From Marmoricola sp. URHB0036 (GTDB taxonomy: Bacteria > Actinomycetota > Actinomycetes > Propionibacteriales > Nocardioidaceae), in contig NZ_AUEP01000013.1 of assembly GCF_000426045.1 (NCBI RefSeq), positions 1-64,000 on the forward strand: a DNA stretch of 64,000 nt. The letters run 5' to 3'. Both the position numbers and the translations under genes were made by a program. The number at the start of each line of letters is the position of its first letter. Position 1 is the stretch's first letter. The notes beneath the pieces are model-generated. The model made no database searches, was not told the origin of the DNA, and was given only the letters and a program-made list of their open reading frames with translations. Shown piece by piece: positions 49,271 to 58,402 of this stretch.

Positions 49271-50956
49271 ATGAGCGAGACCGTCGCGAACCGAGACCTG
49301 CCCGCCTCCCTGCCCCGACTGACCACCGGCACGCTCGTGGCCGCCATCAGCGCCTGCTTCGTCGCGCAGTTCGGCCTGAGCATCCCCGCGGTGATCAACG
49401 GCTACATCAACCAGGACCTCGGGTTGTCCTCCACCCAGCTGACCTGGGTCTCGGACGCCTTCCTGGTCCCGGTCACCCTTTTCGAGCTCTCCTTCGGGGT
49501 GGTCGGCGACCTGTTCGGCCGCAAGCGGCTCCTGGCCATCGGCTCGGCGCTGGTGGTGCTGGGTGGCCTGCTCGGCTTCCTCACCCCCTCCGCGAACGTC
49601 GGTGTGCTGCTCACCGGGCAGGTCATCGCCGGCTTCGGCGCCGCCGCGATCTTCCCGACCTCGATCGCCATGCTCGCCGCAGGCACCCACACCATCCAGG
49701 AGCGGGCGCACGCGATCTCCCTCTGGGCAGCCGCCCTGACCGCCGGGGGCTTCATGTCTCCGTTGATCGGCGGTGCGCTCGCCAGGATCGAGCACTCCGG
49801 CGGTGAGTTCGCCAGCTGGCGCTACGCGTTCCTGGCCATGGCCGTGATTGCCGTCGTCAGCACCGTGATCACCCTGGTCGCGGCCCAGGACTCCTCGTCG
49901 CCGGTGGGTCGCTCGCTCGACTGGCCGGGCCAGATCACGATTGCCGTGTCTCTCTTCGCGTTGTTGTACGCCATCATCCAGGGAGCCGAGGACGGCTGGG
50001 GGAGCGCGCAGGTGATCGTCAGCTTCGTCGTCGCGGCCTTGTTCATGGTGGCGTTCGTGTACATCGAGCGACGGGTGGACAAGCCGTTGATCCAGCTCGA
50101 GCTGTTCAGCAACCGGATGTTCACGGTCTCCGCCGTGGTGACCGTGCTCGCCATGTTCGCCTACCTCGGCACGGCGTACGCCACCAGCATCCGGCTCTCG
50201 GCCATCCAGGAGTTCCCGCCGCTGAAGACGGCAGTCGGGTTCGTCCTGCTCAACATCATGGGCGTCGCGCTCTTCCCGGTCAGCAGCAGGACGTTGCAGC
50301 GGTTCAACCCCGGGTGGGTGCTGGCGGCCGGAGCGGCCCTGATCGGTGTCGGTGACCTGGTACTGGCCGCCATCCCGGCCACCAACCTCTCGATCGCGGC
50401 CATCGCCGTACCCCTGCTCGTCGTCGGTGCCGGCTTCAAGACCGCCGTCACCGCCATCACCGTGGTCGCGGTGAACAGCGTGCCCACGCCGAAGGCCGGC
50501 ATGGCGAGCGGCGCGACCAGCATGCTGCGCGACTTCGGTCTCACCCTCGGCCCGGCCATCGTGGGAGCGATCGCCCTCACCAACGCGGCCAGCGCCATCG
50601 CCGCGAAGATCGCCGAGTCACCCTCCCTCCACAAGGCGGTCACTGCGTTCTACGCCTCGCCCGCGCACGTGCCCGCCGACAAGCGAGCCGAGGTCGAGGC
50701 GGCTGTCGGAGCCGTGAAGTCCGGGCCGCTGGGCGCCAACGCGGTGCCCTCGCACGTGCCGGGACCCGACGGCCACCTGGTGCCGTTCAACCCGCTCCAG
50801 GACGTCGCCTTCCACGCCCTGTCACACGCCTACGCCATCGGTTTCCTGGTGTGCGGGATCGCCGCCCTGCTCGCTGCCATCATCGCTGCCACGATGCTCG
50901 GGGGGCGCAAGCAGAGTCACGCCTTCGTCGAGCGCGAGATGGCCGACCCGCTCTGA
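49271..50956 (+). CDS. MFS transporter, DHA2 type (EmrB/QacA-like)
   Basis: This 561-residue protein has about 14 membrane segments, for example AISACFVAQFGLSIPAVING and VSTVITLVAAQD, and the motif-A-like loop GVVGDLFGRKRLLAIGSALV. It also has the DHA2 motif C-like region ALTAGGFMSPLIGGALARIE. A long extracytoplasmic loop lies before the last segment (FYASPAHVPADKRAEVEAAV). In cou clusters an MFS gene is present for hydroxycinnamate transport. DHA2 proteins are usually drug exporters, so the direction of transport is open. Confidence 0.88.
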   Translation: MSETVANRDLPASLPRLTTGTLVAAISACFVAQFGLSIPAVINGYINQDLGLSSTQLTWVSDAFLVPVTLFELSFGVVGDLFGRKRLLAIGSALVVLGGLLGFLTPSANVGVLLTGQVIAGFGAAAIFPTSIAMLAAGTHTIQERAHAISLWAAALTAGGFMSPLIGGALARIEHSGGEFASWRYAFLAMAVIAVVSTVITLVAAQDSSSPVGRSLDWPGQITIAVSLFALLYAIIQGAEDGWGSAQVIVSFVVAALFMVAFVYIERRVDKPLIQLELFSNRMFTVSAVVTVLAMFAYLGTAYATSIRLSAIQEFPPLKTAVGFVLLNIMGVALFPVSSRTLQRFNPGWVLAAGAALIGVGDLVLAAIPATNLSIAAIAVPLLVVGAGFKTAVTAITVVAVNSVPTPKAGMASGATSMLRDFGLTLGPAIVGAIALTNAASAIAAKIAESPSLHKAVTAFYASPAHVPADKRAEVEAAVGAVKSGPLGANAVPSHVPGPDGHLVPFNPLQDVAFHALSHAYAIGFLVCGIAALLAAIIAATMLGGRKQSHAFVEREMADPL

Positions 50957-51046
50957 CACGCCGGGGGCCGGCGCCCATACCAGACCCACGGCGGGGGAAT
51001 GCCGGAAAACCCTCAGATCGTGCATTTCCGACACTAGGGTGGGCAC

Positions 51047-52756
51047 ATGGCCCGTACGTCGTGGACTTCGGCGGCCGTCGCGACAGGAGTCGTGGCGGCC
51101 GTAGTCGTGTACGTCCTGACCGACAACAAGACCTTGGACAACGTCTGCTACCTCGGTGTCCTGGTCGGGGCCGGCATCGGCGCCTGGATCGGAGCCGCGC
51201 GGGCCCCACGGGGCCGGCGGCTGGTGCCAGGGCTGATCGCGACCGGGGTCTCGCTCTCCGCGCTGGGGGACGTGCTGTGGACGGTGCTCGACGCGCTGGG
51301 CGCCGGCACCGATGTCTCCATCGCCGACCCGCCCTGGTTCGCGAGCTACGTCGTCCTCTGCATCGCGCTCTGGATCGCGCTTCGGCGCAGCCTGGGTCCG
51401 AGCAGCCGGCGCCTCGACCGGGACTTCGCGCTCGACGTCCTGACGATCGTGATCGTCAGCGTGCTGATCTTCTGGAGTCTCTCGGTCAACACGATCGTGG
51501 CCGACCCGAGCGTGACCCCCGGGGTTCGCGTCGTCTGGGCCTCCTACCCGATCGCGGATGCGGTCCTGCTCGCGCTCGTCGCCCGAGCCCTGTTCAGCCG
51601 CAGCGCCCGCGCAGCCGTCGGTGCCTCGTTCGCTGCTGGAGTCTGCTTGTGGCTGGCGGCCGACATCACCTACCTCCGGACGGCCGAAGAGGGCGTTGCC
51701 GGCATGGCGATGGACATCGCGTGGATGGTCGCGCCCGTCCTGATCGCCAGGGCAGCCTGGCATCCGGTGGCGAGCTACGACGCGGCGAACGCCCCGCGCA
51801 ACGTGACCTCACTGGGCCAGATCATGGTCGCTGTGGCACCACTGTTCGTGCCGGCCGGACTCGAGGTGGTGGGGGACCTGGCCGGGCAGCCCGACCACCC
51901 GTGGCAGCTGTTGATCGGCACGATCGCGTTGATGGCGATCGCCTTCGTGCGTACGGCGCGGCTGATCCGCTCCGAGGAGCGGGCCCTTCGACAGCTCGAG
52001 CACGCGAGGGATGCGGCGCTGGACGCCTCGCGGGCCAAGTCGATGTTCCTGGCCAACATGAGCCACGAGATCCGCACACCCCTGACCACGGTCCTCGCCA
52101 CCGCTGAGCTCCTCGAGGACACCGTGCTGGACGAGGAGCAGTCGTACCTCCTGGAGAAGATGGCCCGGTCGGGAGGGCTGCTCACGTCACTGGTCGAGGG
52201 GATCCTGGACTTCTCGCGCATCGAGGCCGGGCAGCTCAAGCTCGCCTCCGCTCCCTTCGACCTGCACGCCGTCGTGGCCGATGCCGCAGACGCCTATGCC
52301 CCCCGCGCCACCCGGCAAGGCCTTCGCTTCGGCTCGACCATCGACCCGGGCGTCCCGCGGATCGTCGTGGGTGACCGCGACCGGCTCTACCAGGTCCTGA
52401 CCAACCTGCTCGACAACGCGGTGAAGTTCACCAACGCCGGCCAGGTGAGCCTCCATGTCCGGCCCGCGACCGATGCCGGGCAGGCGGTGGAGTTCATCGT
52501 CTCCGACACGGGCATCGGGATCCCCGAGCAGAACCAGAAGATGGTCTTCGACTCCTTCCACCAGGTCGACGGCTCCATCACCCGGAGCTACGGCGGCAAC
52601 GGCCTGGGCCTGGCCATCTGCAAGGAGCTGACCGAGCTCATGAGCGGGTCCATCAGTGTGCAGAGCCACTTCGGCGCCGGCAGCACCTTCGTGGCCCGCA
52701 TTCCACTGGCCGCCGTCCGTGTCGAGCAGCAGAGCCCGATCCTGCGGGTGGTCTGA
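51047..52756 (+). CDS. Membrane-bound histidine kinase, orphan
   Basis: This encodes 569 residues. Residues 1-~305 hold about nine hydrophobic segments (AAVATGVVAAVVVYVLTD, VLTIVIVSVLIFWSLSVNTI, LLIGTIALMAIAFVRTARLI), a long integral-membrane sensor. A short coiled coil leads to HisKA with phospho-His340 in ANMSHEIRTPL. The ATPase has N-box QVLTNLLDNAVKFTNAGQ, DTGIGIP and GGNGLGLAICKEL. No response regulator is adjacent, so its partner is elsewhere. No receiver domain is present. The sensor resembles those of some GGDEF proteins from actinobacteria. Confidence 0.9.
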   Translation: MARTSWTSAAVATGVVAAVVVYVLTDNKTLDNVCYLGVLVGAGIGAWIGAARAPRGRRLVPGLIATGVSLSALGDVLWTVLDALGAGTDVSIADPPWFASYVVLCIALWIALRRSLGPSSRRLDRDFALDVLTIVIVSVLIFWSLSVNTIVADPSVTPGVRVVWASYPIADAVLLALVARALFSRSARAAVGASFAAGVCLWLAADITYLRTAEEGVAGMAMDIAWMVAPVLIARAAWHPVASYDAANAPRNVTSLGQIMVAVAPLFVPAGLEVVGDLAGQPDHPWQLLIGTIALMAIAFVRTARLIRSEERALRQLEHARDAALDASRAKSMFLANMSHEIRTPLTTVLATAELLEDTVLDEEQSYLLEKMARSGGLLTSLVEGILDFSRIEAGQLKLASAPFDLHAVVADAADAYAPRATRQGLRFGSTIDPGVPRIVVGDRDRLYQVLTNLLDNAVKFTNAGQVSLHVRPATDAGQAVEFIVSDTGIGIPEQNQKMVFDSFHQVDGSITRSYGGNGLGLAICKELTELMSGSISVQSHFGAGSTFVARIPLAAVRVEQQSPILRVV

Positions 52757-52798
52757 CCGCGGCCCACCTGCTGGGGACGTCCTGTCCCGGCGGGGGTG

Positions 52799-53458
52799 TC
52801 ACGGGATCAGCAGGCCGGCCGCGCGCTCGAGGTCCTCGACCAGCCGAGCCAGGTCGTCCTCGCGCTGCCGGGAGCGCAGCACGGCCGACGGATGCATGGT
52901 GGCCAGCGCCCAGTCCGGTGGCTGTACGACGGAAGAGCCGCGGATCTCGTCGGGCCAGTCGAGCCGCACGCCTCGCGACTCGGTGATGCGGAAGTCCGAC
53001 CCGTACACGGACTGGGCAGCGGTGGCACCGAGCAGCACCACTCCTTGCGGTTGCACCATGTCCAGCTCCGCGACCAGCCACGGTCCGCACGCCGCCACGT
53101 GCGTCCGCGTCGGTCCCTTGTGCAGCCGGTTGCCACGACGCCCTCGCTCCCACCGGAAGTGCTTGACGGCGTTGGTGCGGTAGACGCTCTCAGGATCGAT
53201 ACCTGCCGCCGCCAACGCACGGTCGAGCAGCTTGCCCGCCGGCCCTACGAAGGCCTCTCCGGCCTTGTCCTCCTGGTCACCCGGCTGCTCGCCCACCACC
53301 ATCAGCGGGGCGTCGCGAGGACCGCGTCCGGGCACACCGTGGGTGGCGTTCTCGTAGAGCTCACAACCGCGGCACTGGTCCACGCCCGCACGCAATCGTT
53401 GCGGGGTCACCCGGTCGGGCACCCAGCGCTGGGCACCGGGCGCCTGCTTGCCGGCCAT
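52799..53458 (-). CDS. udgX: UdgX-type uracil-DNA glycosylase
   Basis: This encodes 219 residues. The family motif GEQPGDQEDKAGEAFVGPAG at ~56-75 replaces the canonical one of family 4 enzymes, Fe-S ligands C29-x2-C32 and C124 are present, and VKHF has His where family 4 has Cys. The UdgX-specific loop follows: GRRGNRLHKGPT, where His113 corresponds to the residue that makes a covalent bond with the abasic sugar in Mycobacterium UdgX. It recognises uracil in DNA and stays bound. The loop here reads N-R-L-H, not the usual R-R-I-H. It is divergent from the GAF-ANTAR gene. Confidence 0.92.
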   Translation of the reverse strand: MAGKQAPGAQRWVPDRVTPQRLRAGVDQCRGCELYENATHGVPGRGPRDAPLMVVGEQPGDQEDKAGEAFVGPAGKLLDRALAAAGIDPESVYRTNAVKHFRWERGRRGNRLHKGPTRTHVAACGPWLVAELDMVQPQGVVLLGATAAQSVYGSDFRITESRGVRLDWPDEIRGSSVVQPPDWALATMHPSAVLRSRQREDDLARLVEDLERAAGLLIP

Positions 53459-53555
53459 GGTGTGCCTCCTCGTCGCTTCGACCTCGTTACCCGATGCACC
53501 GGAAGTGATGTGCCGCCGTCAGGTCGGCGACACCCCAGCCTGCTCTCCCGGGATG

Positions 53556-53581
53556 GTGTGAACGGCTCGTGCCGGGGGTAC
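53556..53581 (+). promoter_or_regulatory. Candidate SigB/SigF-type promoter
   Basis: GTGT (53556-53559), 16 bases, then GGGTAC (53576-53581) fits the GTTT-N14-16-GGGTA pattern of SigB/SigF-family promoters with one mismatch in each box. It lies ~35 bases before the GAF-ANTAR start. The nearby sigma factor at 7033 is a plausible user. Weak evidence on its own. Confidence 0.45.
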
Positions 53582-53615
53582 AAGAGGTGCTGGGGAGAGG
53601 GAGGACAACGTTCGC

Positions 53616-54248
53616 ATGCCGCTGCTCGAACACCTGGGGAGGACGGTCGAGGAGGTCATCGAGGTGGTGCCCGCATGCCTCGGCCTCAGCATCGTCCGGA
53701 TCGATCAGACAGACAGCTGCACCGTCGCGGCGTCTGACGACACGGTCGCGGTGCTCGACGGAGTTCAGTACCTCGACGGGGGCCCGGGAGTGGAGGCCGG
53801 CGTACGCCGGCAGTGGGGCGCCACCAGCACCGCCTCGCTGGACGGCAGGTGGCCGCTGTACGCCGCTGCCAGCCAGCGCGCGGGGGTGCAGAGCACCCTG
53901 ACCCTGCCGGTCACCGACCATGAGGTCGCACTCGGCGCAGTGCGCGTGTACGCCGGCCTCGCGGACGCCTTCGAGGATCGCGAGGCAGACGTCGCTCGCC
54001 TCGTCGACGGCGGTGGGGCCGCCGACCTCGTGCTCGGCTCGGCGACGACGCTGACGACGCGACGGCTGGCCGAGCACTCGCCACTGAGCCTGCGGGCACA
54101 GGGCGCGTTGAACCGCGCCATCGGTGCCCTCACGCTGCACCTCGACACCGACGTGACCACCGCGCACGAACGCCTCGTCGACGCAGCACAGCGTGCCGGC
54201 ATCACCGTCGAGCGCCTGGCCCAGACCGTGGTGGAGCTGCACGACTGA
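53616..54248 (+). CDS. GAF-ANTAR protein
   Basis: This encodes 210 residues. Residues ~12-145 fit a GAF sensor (ACLGLSIVRIDQTDSCTVAA, QSTLTLPVTDHEVALGAVRV) and residues ~155-205 an ANTAR RNA-binding domain (RAQGALNRAIGALTLHLDTD, VTTAHERLVDAAQRAGITVE). It should antiterminate transcription when the GAF domain binds its unknown ligand. This is the second ANTAR protein in the window. GGAGG lies upstream. Confidence 0.88.
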   Translation: MPLLEHLGRTVEEVIEVVPACLGLSIVRIDQTDSCTVAASDDTVAVLDGVQYLDGGPGVEAGVRRQWGATSTASLDGRWPLYAAASQRAGVQSTLTLPVTDHEVALGAVRVYAGLADAFEDREADVARLVDGGGAADLVLGSATTLTTRRLAEHSPLSLRAQGALNRAIGALTLHLDTDVTTAHERLVDAAQRAGITVERLAQTVVELHD

Positions 54249-54269
54249 CCGACAAGGACCTGGCTGGGC

Positions 54270-54485
54270 TCAGGCGCCGACCTCGGTGTTGGTGGACTCC
54301 GGCATCTGACCTGGCTCCGCGTCCGAGTCAGGATCGATCAACGGGTCGCCGTGCGGGTGTTGCGGATCGCCGGCCGGGTCGCCCGGTGTCTCCCCGGGGT
54401 CCACGGGATCGATCTTCTCCGGGGTGGGATCGCCCGACGGAACGACGGCGGGGTCCTGGCTGGGTTCGTCCGGTGTCGTGGTCAT
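54270..54485 (-). CDS. Small Pro/Asp-rich acidic protein
   Basis: This encodes 71 residues from the ATG at 54485: MTTTPDEPSQDPAVVPSGDP, then a run of Asp-Pro units (GDPTPEKIDPVDPGETPGDP). The much longer open frame upstream is the antisense of the catalase gene. The product is probably disordered. Proteins of this kind are found beside stress genes in related organisms but no function is known. Support is the independent composition and the stop just after the GAF-ANTAR gene. Confidence 0.5.
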   Translation of the reverse strand: MTTTPDEPSQDPAVVPSGDPTPEKIDPVDPGETPGDPAGDPQHPHGDPLIDPDSDAEPGQMPESTNTEVGA

Positions 54486-54626
54486 GCCTGCTCCGGTACC
54501 CGGTGCGGGCAGAAGCACCACGCCGGCGGCGGATGTTCTCGGCCGTGGTGCGGATCTGCGAGGCAGCAGCATGCCCGGCCCGGCCTCGGGTACGGCGGGC
54601 TTCCCACCACGACCGAAAGGTTCGCC

Positions 54627-56897
54627 ATGAGCCCCGACAACGCGAAGCAGGCCGTCGAAGACACCGTCGAGAAGCTGGTCGACACGGCCAAGGACGTCAT
54701 CCAGTCGGGAAGCGCGACCGTCCCGGGCGCGCCCGGCAGCGAGCCGCCCTCGGTCGAGGAGCCCACCGAGCCGCGCGAGCCGTTGCCACCCAAGGCCGAG
54801 CACGGAGCACCGGACACCGTGACGCCGACCGGGGCACGGACGGGCGCTCCGGCGGATGCGCTCGGGCAGCAGGGTGGCTTCCTGACCACGGCCAACGGCG
54901 CCCGGCTCAGGGACAGCGACCACTCGCTCAAGGCCGGTGAGCGAGGCCCGACGCTGCTGCAGGACCACCACCTGCGCGAGAAGATCACCCACTTCGACCA
55001 CGAACGGATCCCGGAGCGCGTCGTGCACGCGCGCGGTGCCGGAGCGCACGGCGTCTTCGAGGGATACGGCACGGCCGACGACGTGTGCCTCGCCGGCTTC
55101 CTGAAGAAGGGCAAGCAGACCGACGTGTTCGTGCGCTTCTCCACCGTGCTGGGCAGCCGGGGATCGGCCGACACCGTCCGCGACACCCGAGGCTTCGCGA
55201 CGAAGTTCTACACCGAGGAGGGCACCTTCGACCTCGTCGGCAACAACATCCCGGTCTTCTTCATCCAGGACGGCATCAAGTTCCCCGACGTCATCCACGC
55301 CGGCAAGCCGCACCCGGACCGGGAGATCCCGCAGGCCCAGAGCGCCCACGACACCTTCTGGGACTTCGTCTCCCTGCACACCGAGGCCCAGCACCACACG
55401 ATCTGGAACATGTCCGACCGCGGCATCCCGCGCTCCTACCGGATGATGGAGGGGTTCGGCGTACACACCTTCCGGCTGGTCAACGAAGCCGGCGCGACCG
55501 TGCTGGTGAAGTTCCACTGGAAGCCCAAGCTCGGTGTGCACTCCCTGACCTGGGAGGAGGCGCAGCTGATCGGCGGCCTCGACCCCGACTTCCACCGGCG
55601 CGACCTGTACGACGCCATCGAGTCCGGTGCCTTCCCGGAGTGGGAGCTCGGCATCCAGGTGATGCCCGACAACCCGGAGGAGACCTTCGAAGGCATCGAC
55701 CTGCTCGACCCGACGAAGATCGTGCCCGAGGAGCTGGCACCGGTGCAGCCGGTCGGCAAGCTGACCCTGAACCGGGTGCCCTCGAACTTCTTCGCCGAGA
55801 CCGAGCAGGTCGCCTTCCACGTCGGTCACCTGCCTCCCGGCATCGACGTCACCAACGACCCGCTGCTGCAGACGCGTCTGTTCTCCTACGTCGACACCCA
55901 GATCACCCGGCTCGGAGGACCGAACTTCAGCCAGATCCCGGTGAACCGACCGCACGCTCCTGTCAACGACATGCTGCGTGACGGTTTCCACCAGCATGGT
56001 GTGCACACCGGCGTCGCGCCGTACAAGCCGAACTCGCTCGACGGGGGCTGTCCCTTCTTCGCCGGCGCCGAGGACGGCGCGTTCGTCGACGTACCCGTGC
56101 AGGTGGCCGAGGCCACCAAGGTGCGCGCCAACCCGGCCTCCTTCGACGACCACTACAGCCAGGTGCGGCTGTTCTGGGCGAGCATGAGCCCGGTCGAGAA
56201 GGAGCACATCATCCGGGCGTACTCCTTCGAGCTCGGCAAGTGCTACGAGCAGGCGATCAAGGAGCGCCAGCTCCGGGCGCTGGCCAACATCGACCCGGTG
56301 CTGTGCTCGGAGGTGGCCACCGCCCTCGGGCTGCCGGCGCCGGAGCCGACGGAGACGTTCGGCGAGGTCGAGGCCAGCCCGGCGCTCTCCCAGGTGACGG
56401 GCGAGTGGCCCCCGGACGGCCGGATGGTCGGCATCGTGATCGATCCCGACCGTGACCTCGACGGCGTGCGGGAGCTGCGCGAGACGATCTTCGCGGCCGG
56501 GATGGTGCCCCTGCTGATCGCACCGCACGGCGGCATGGTCGAGGAGCTGCCCGTCCAGCGGACCTTCTCGACCGGTCGTTCGGTGGAGTACGACGTGCTG
56601 CTGCTGGCTGGGTCGCCGCCCCCGGCTCCCGACGCCATCCCGGCGCGTGAAGCGGAGGCGGCCGCCTCCACCTCGGCGACCGTCGACCCACGGGTGCTGC
56701 TGATGATCGAGGAGTGCTGGCGGCACGCCAAGGTCATCGGCGCGTGGGGTGACGGGATCCCGGCCCTGTCCCAGGCCGGCGCCGACGGCTCGGCCGGGGT
56801 GGTCACCGGCGAGAGTGCGGCGGCGGTGTTCGAGGAAGTCCAGCAGCTGATGGCCTCCCACCGGGTGTGGGAGCGCTTCCCGGCCAGCGTGGCCTGA
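54627..56897 (+). CDS. katE: Large-subunit catalase (HPII/KatE type)
   Basis: This encodes 756 residues from the ATG at 54627, with GAAAGG ~8 bases upstream. The catalytic His134 is in RVVHARGAGAHGVFEGYG, the distal Asn in FDLVGNNIPVFFIQDGIKFP, and the heme-ligand Tyr in RLFSYVDTQITRLGGPNFSQ. The C-terminal ~150 residues (RMVGIVIDPDRDLDGVRELR, EYDVLLLAGS) are the flavodoxin-like domain that defines the large subunit class. It disproportionates hydrogen peroxide. The first ~75 residues are an extra helix (AKQAVEDTVEKLVDTAKDVI) and Pro/Glu-rich linker not normally conserved. Stress regulation is likely. Confidence 0.95.
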   Translation: MSPDNAKQAVEDTVEKLVDTAKDVIQSGSATVPGAPGSEPPSVEEPTEPREPLPPKAEHGAPDTVTPTGARTGAPADALGQQGGFLTTANGARLRDSDHSLKAGERGPTLLQDHHLREKITHFDHERIPERVVHARGAGAHGVFEGYGTADDVCLAGFLKKGKQTDVFVRFSTVLGSRGSADTVRDTRGFATKFYTEEGTFDLVGNNIPVFFIQDGIKFPDVIHAGKPHPDREIPQAQSAHDTFWDFVSLHTEAQHHTIWNMSDRGIPRSYRMMEGFGVHTFRLVNEAGATVLVKFHWKPKLGVHSLTWEEAQLIGGLDPDFHRRDLYDAIESGAFPEWELGIQVMPDNPEETFEGIDLLDPTKIVPEELAPVQPVGKLTLNRVPSNFFAETEQVAFHVGHLPPGIDVTNDPLLQTRLFSYVDTQITRLGGPNFSQIPVNRPHAPVNDMLRDGFHQHGVHTGVAPYKPNSLDGGCPFFAGAEDGAFVDVPVQVAEATKVRANPASFDDHYSQVRLFWASMSPVEKEHIIRAYSFELGKCYEQAIKERQLRALANIDPVLCSEVATALGLPAPEPTETFGEVEASPALSQVTGEWPPDGRMVGIVIDPDRDLDGVRELRETIFAAGMVPLLIAPHGGMVEELPVQRTFSTGRSVEYDVLLLAGSPPPAPDAIPAREAEAAASTSATVDPRVLLMIEECWRHAKVIGAWGDGIPALSQAGADGSAGVVTGESAAAVFEEVQQLMASHRVWERFPASVA

Positions 56898-56944
56898 GGC
56901 CGAGGGTGGATCCCGCCCGGTGCCGGGCGGGACCCACCCCTGGC

Positions 56945-57193
56945 TCAGCTCGGTCCCGATCCCAGGACGTCAGCGACGTCCTCGCGGCCGCCTCCCTGCT
57001 CGATGTGACTGGCCAGGGCCTTGCGAGTGCTGTCGTCCACGTCGATGTCCGCCTGGGCGATCGCCTCGTCCAGCTCGCTGCGAATCCGCTCCGGGGTGGC
57101 GCTCTCCTCCCAGGAGTTGATCCGGTCGTAGACCGCCTGGAGCACCTCGAGACGTGGGTCGTCGTGCTCGATCGGGTTCTGGTCAGCACTCAT
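56945..57193 (-). CDS. Small hypothetical protein
   Basis: This encodes 82 residues from the ATG at 57193, with AGGAGGAG just upstream; the frame is open to 57250. The product is acidic and helical: EHDDPRLEVLQAVYDRINSW, EESATPERIRSELDEAIAQA, DIDVDDSTRKALASHI. It is not a family I recognise. It is between katE and the epimerase gene and is probably a stand-alone small gene. Confidence 0.65.
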   Translation of the reverse strand: MSADQNPIEHDDPRLEVLQAVYDRINSWEESATPERIRSELDEAIAQADIDVDDSTRKALASHIEQGGGREDVADVLGSGPS

Positions 57194-57289
57194 GCGGCTC
57201 CTCCTGGTGGTTGCGGGGGGAGTGCCCGTTCCCGCATCGGTCGGCGACAAACGTCCAGGGCGACGCGGGCTGAGCGGAGGGCCGGTCCG

Positions 57290-58339
57290 TCAGGGGCGGT
57301 GACCGAGACCGGTCGCGAGCTCCTGCGCCCGCACTCCCACACCGTCGTGCTGGGGGAGTGGCGGGGTCTCGGGCTCATCGGCGTTGTCGAGCGGCCGGAG
57401 GAACGACGCCAGGGCGTCGCGGCCGTCGTACCGGGGATGCCAGTCGAGCTCGTTCCGCGCCCGCTCGGTGCTCATCACCGGCACGGTCATCAGCAGGTCG
57501 AACAGCTCCGGCGCGGTCGGCACGACGTGGACGCGGTGGGCCATGGCCAACCCGCCCCGCAGCAGACCGGCCGGCGCCGCCGTCCAGCGGGCATGCAGGA
57601 GTGCAGCCAGCGCGTCCGGGTCGAGCACAGGGTCGGCCGCGATGTTGAACGCTCCTCGCGTCGTACCGAGGGCAGCGGCCAGGTAGGCGGCCGCGACGTC
57701 GGTGGTGTGCACGGCCTGGAGCCGCAGGTCCCTCGGCATCGGCAGCAGGGGGACCCTCCCAGGCCGGAGGACAGCGCCGGGCACCAACGGACCGAGGAAG
57801 AGTCGTCGCTGCTGGATGCCCGATCGTGGCTGGAAGGTGAACGCCGGTCTCAGTCGTACGACGCGTCTGTCGGGGTGGGCCTCCTCATGCACGTCGAGCA
57901 GACGCTCGACGTACGCCTTCTCCCTGCTGTACGCCGTCAGCGGCTGGCCGTCCGTCGGCCAGGTCTCGTCCACCGGTTCGAGGTCGAGCCGGGGTGAGTA
58001 GGCGCCGACCGACGACGCCACCACCAGGGAAGGTACGCCGGTCCGGGCCACCGCATCGACGAGGCGACGCGTGCCGAGCACGTTGGAGTGCCAGGTGACC
58101 TCGGGGTGCCGCATGGGGTGGAACAACCAGGCCAGGTGCACGACGACGTCGACTCCCCGCAGGACCGTGTCGAGGTCCATCTCGGCCACGTCACCCCACT
58201 GCCACGTGGTCCGCGGCGGCCGCCAGTCGTGGGGACGGCGACTGATCCCGGTCACCGAGGTCACGCGCTGGTCGGCGACAAGGGCCTCCACGACCGCGCT
58301 GCCGACATTCCCGCTGGCACCTGTCACGACGACGTGCAT
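57290..58339 (-). CDS. NAD-dependent epimerase/dehydratase-family protein
   Basis: This encodes 349 residues from the ATG at 58339, preceded at 8 bases by GGAAGGGA; a GTG two codons earlier is an alternative. Rossmann motif MHVVVTGASGNVGSAVVEAL, VDVVVHLAWLFHPMRHPE, and active-site Y-x3-K in TAYSREKAYVERLL. This is the extended SDR fold that acts on nucleotide sugars or other small substrates. The substrate is unknown and no sugar pathway genes are adjacent. Confidence 0.9.
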   Translation of the reverse strand: MHVVVTGASGNVGSAVVEALVADQRVTSVTGISRRPHDWRPPRTTWQWGDVAEMDLDTVLRGVDVVVHLAWLFHPMRHPEVTWHSNVLGTRRLVDAVARTGVPSLVVASSVGAYSPRLDLEPVDETWPTDGQPLTAYSREKAYVERLLDVHEEAHPDRRVVRLRPAFTFQPRSGIQQRRLFLGPLVPGAVLRPGRVPLLPMPRDLRLQAVHTTDVAAAYLAAALGTTRGAFNIAADPVLDPDALAALLHARWTAAPAGLLRGGLAMAHRVHVVPTAPELFDLLMTVPVMSTERARNELDWHPRYDGRDALASFLRPLDNADEPETPPLPQHDGVGVRAQELATGLGHRP

Positions 58340-58402
58340 GGGCACTCCCTTCCGAGGTCGATCCCGGTACCCTGCGGCGGACGGGCCACACCTCGAGTGG
58401 CG

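Noticed and set aside
54270-56861. 863-residue open frame on the minus strand opposite the catalase gene
   Set aside because: It is antisense to a clear catalase and low-complexity; only its last 71 residues, outside the catalase, look like a separate gene.
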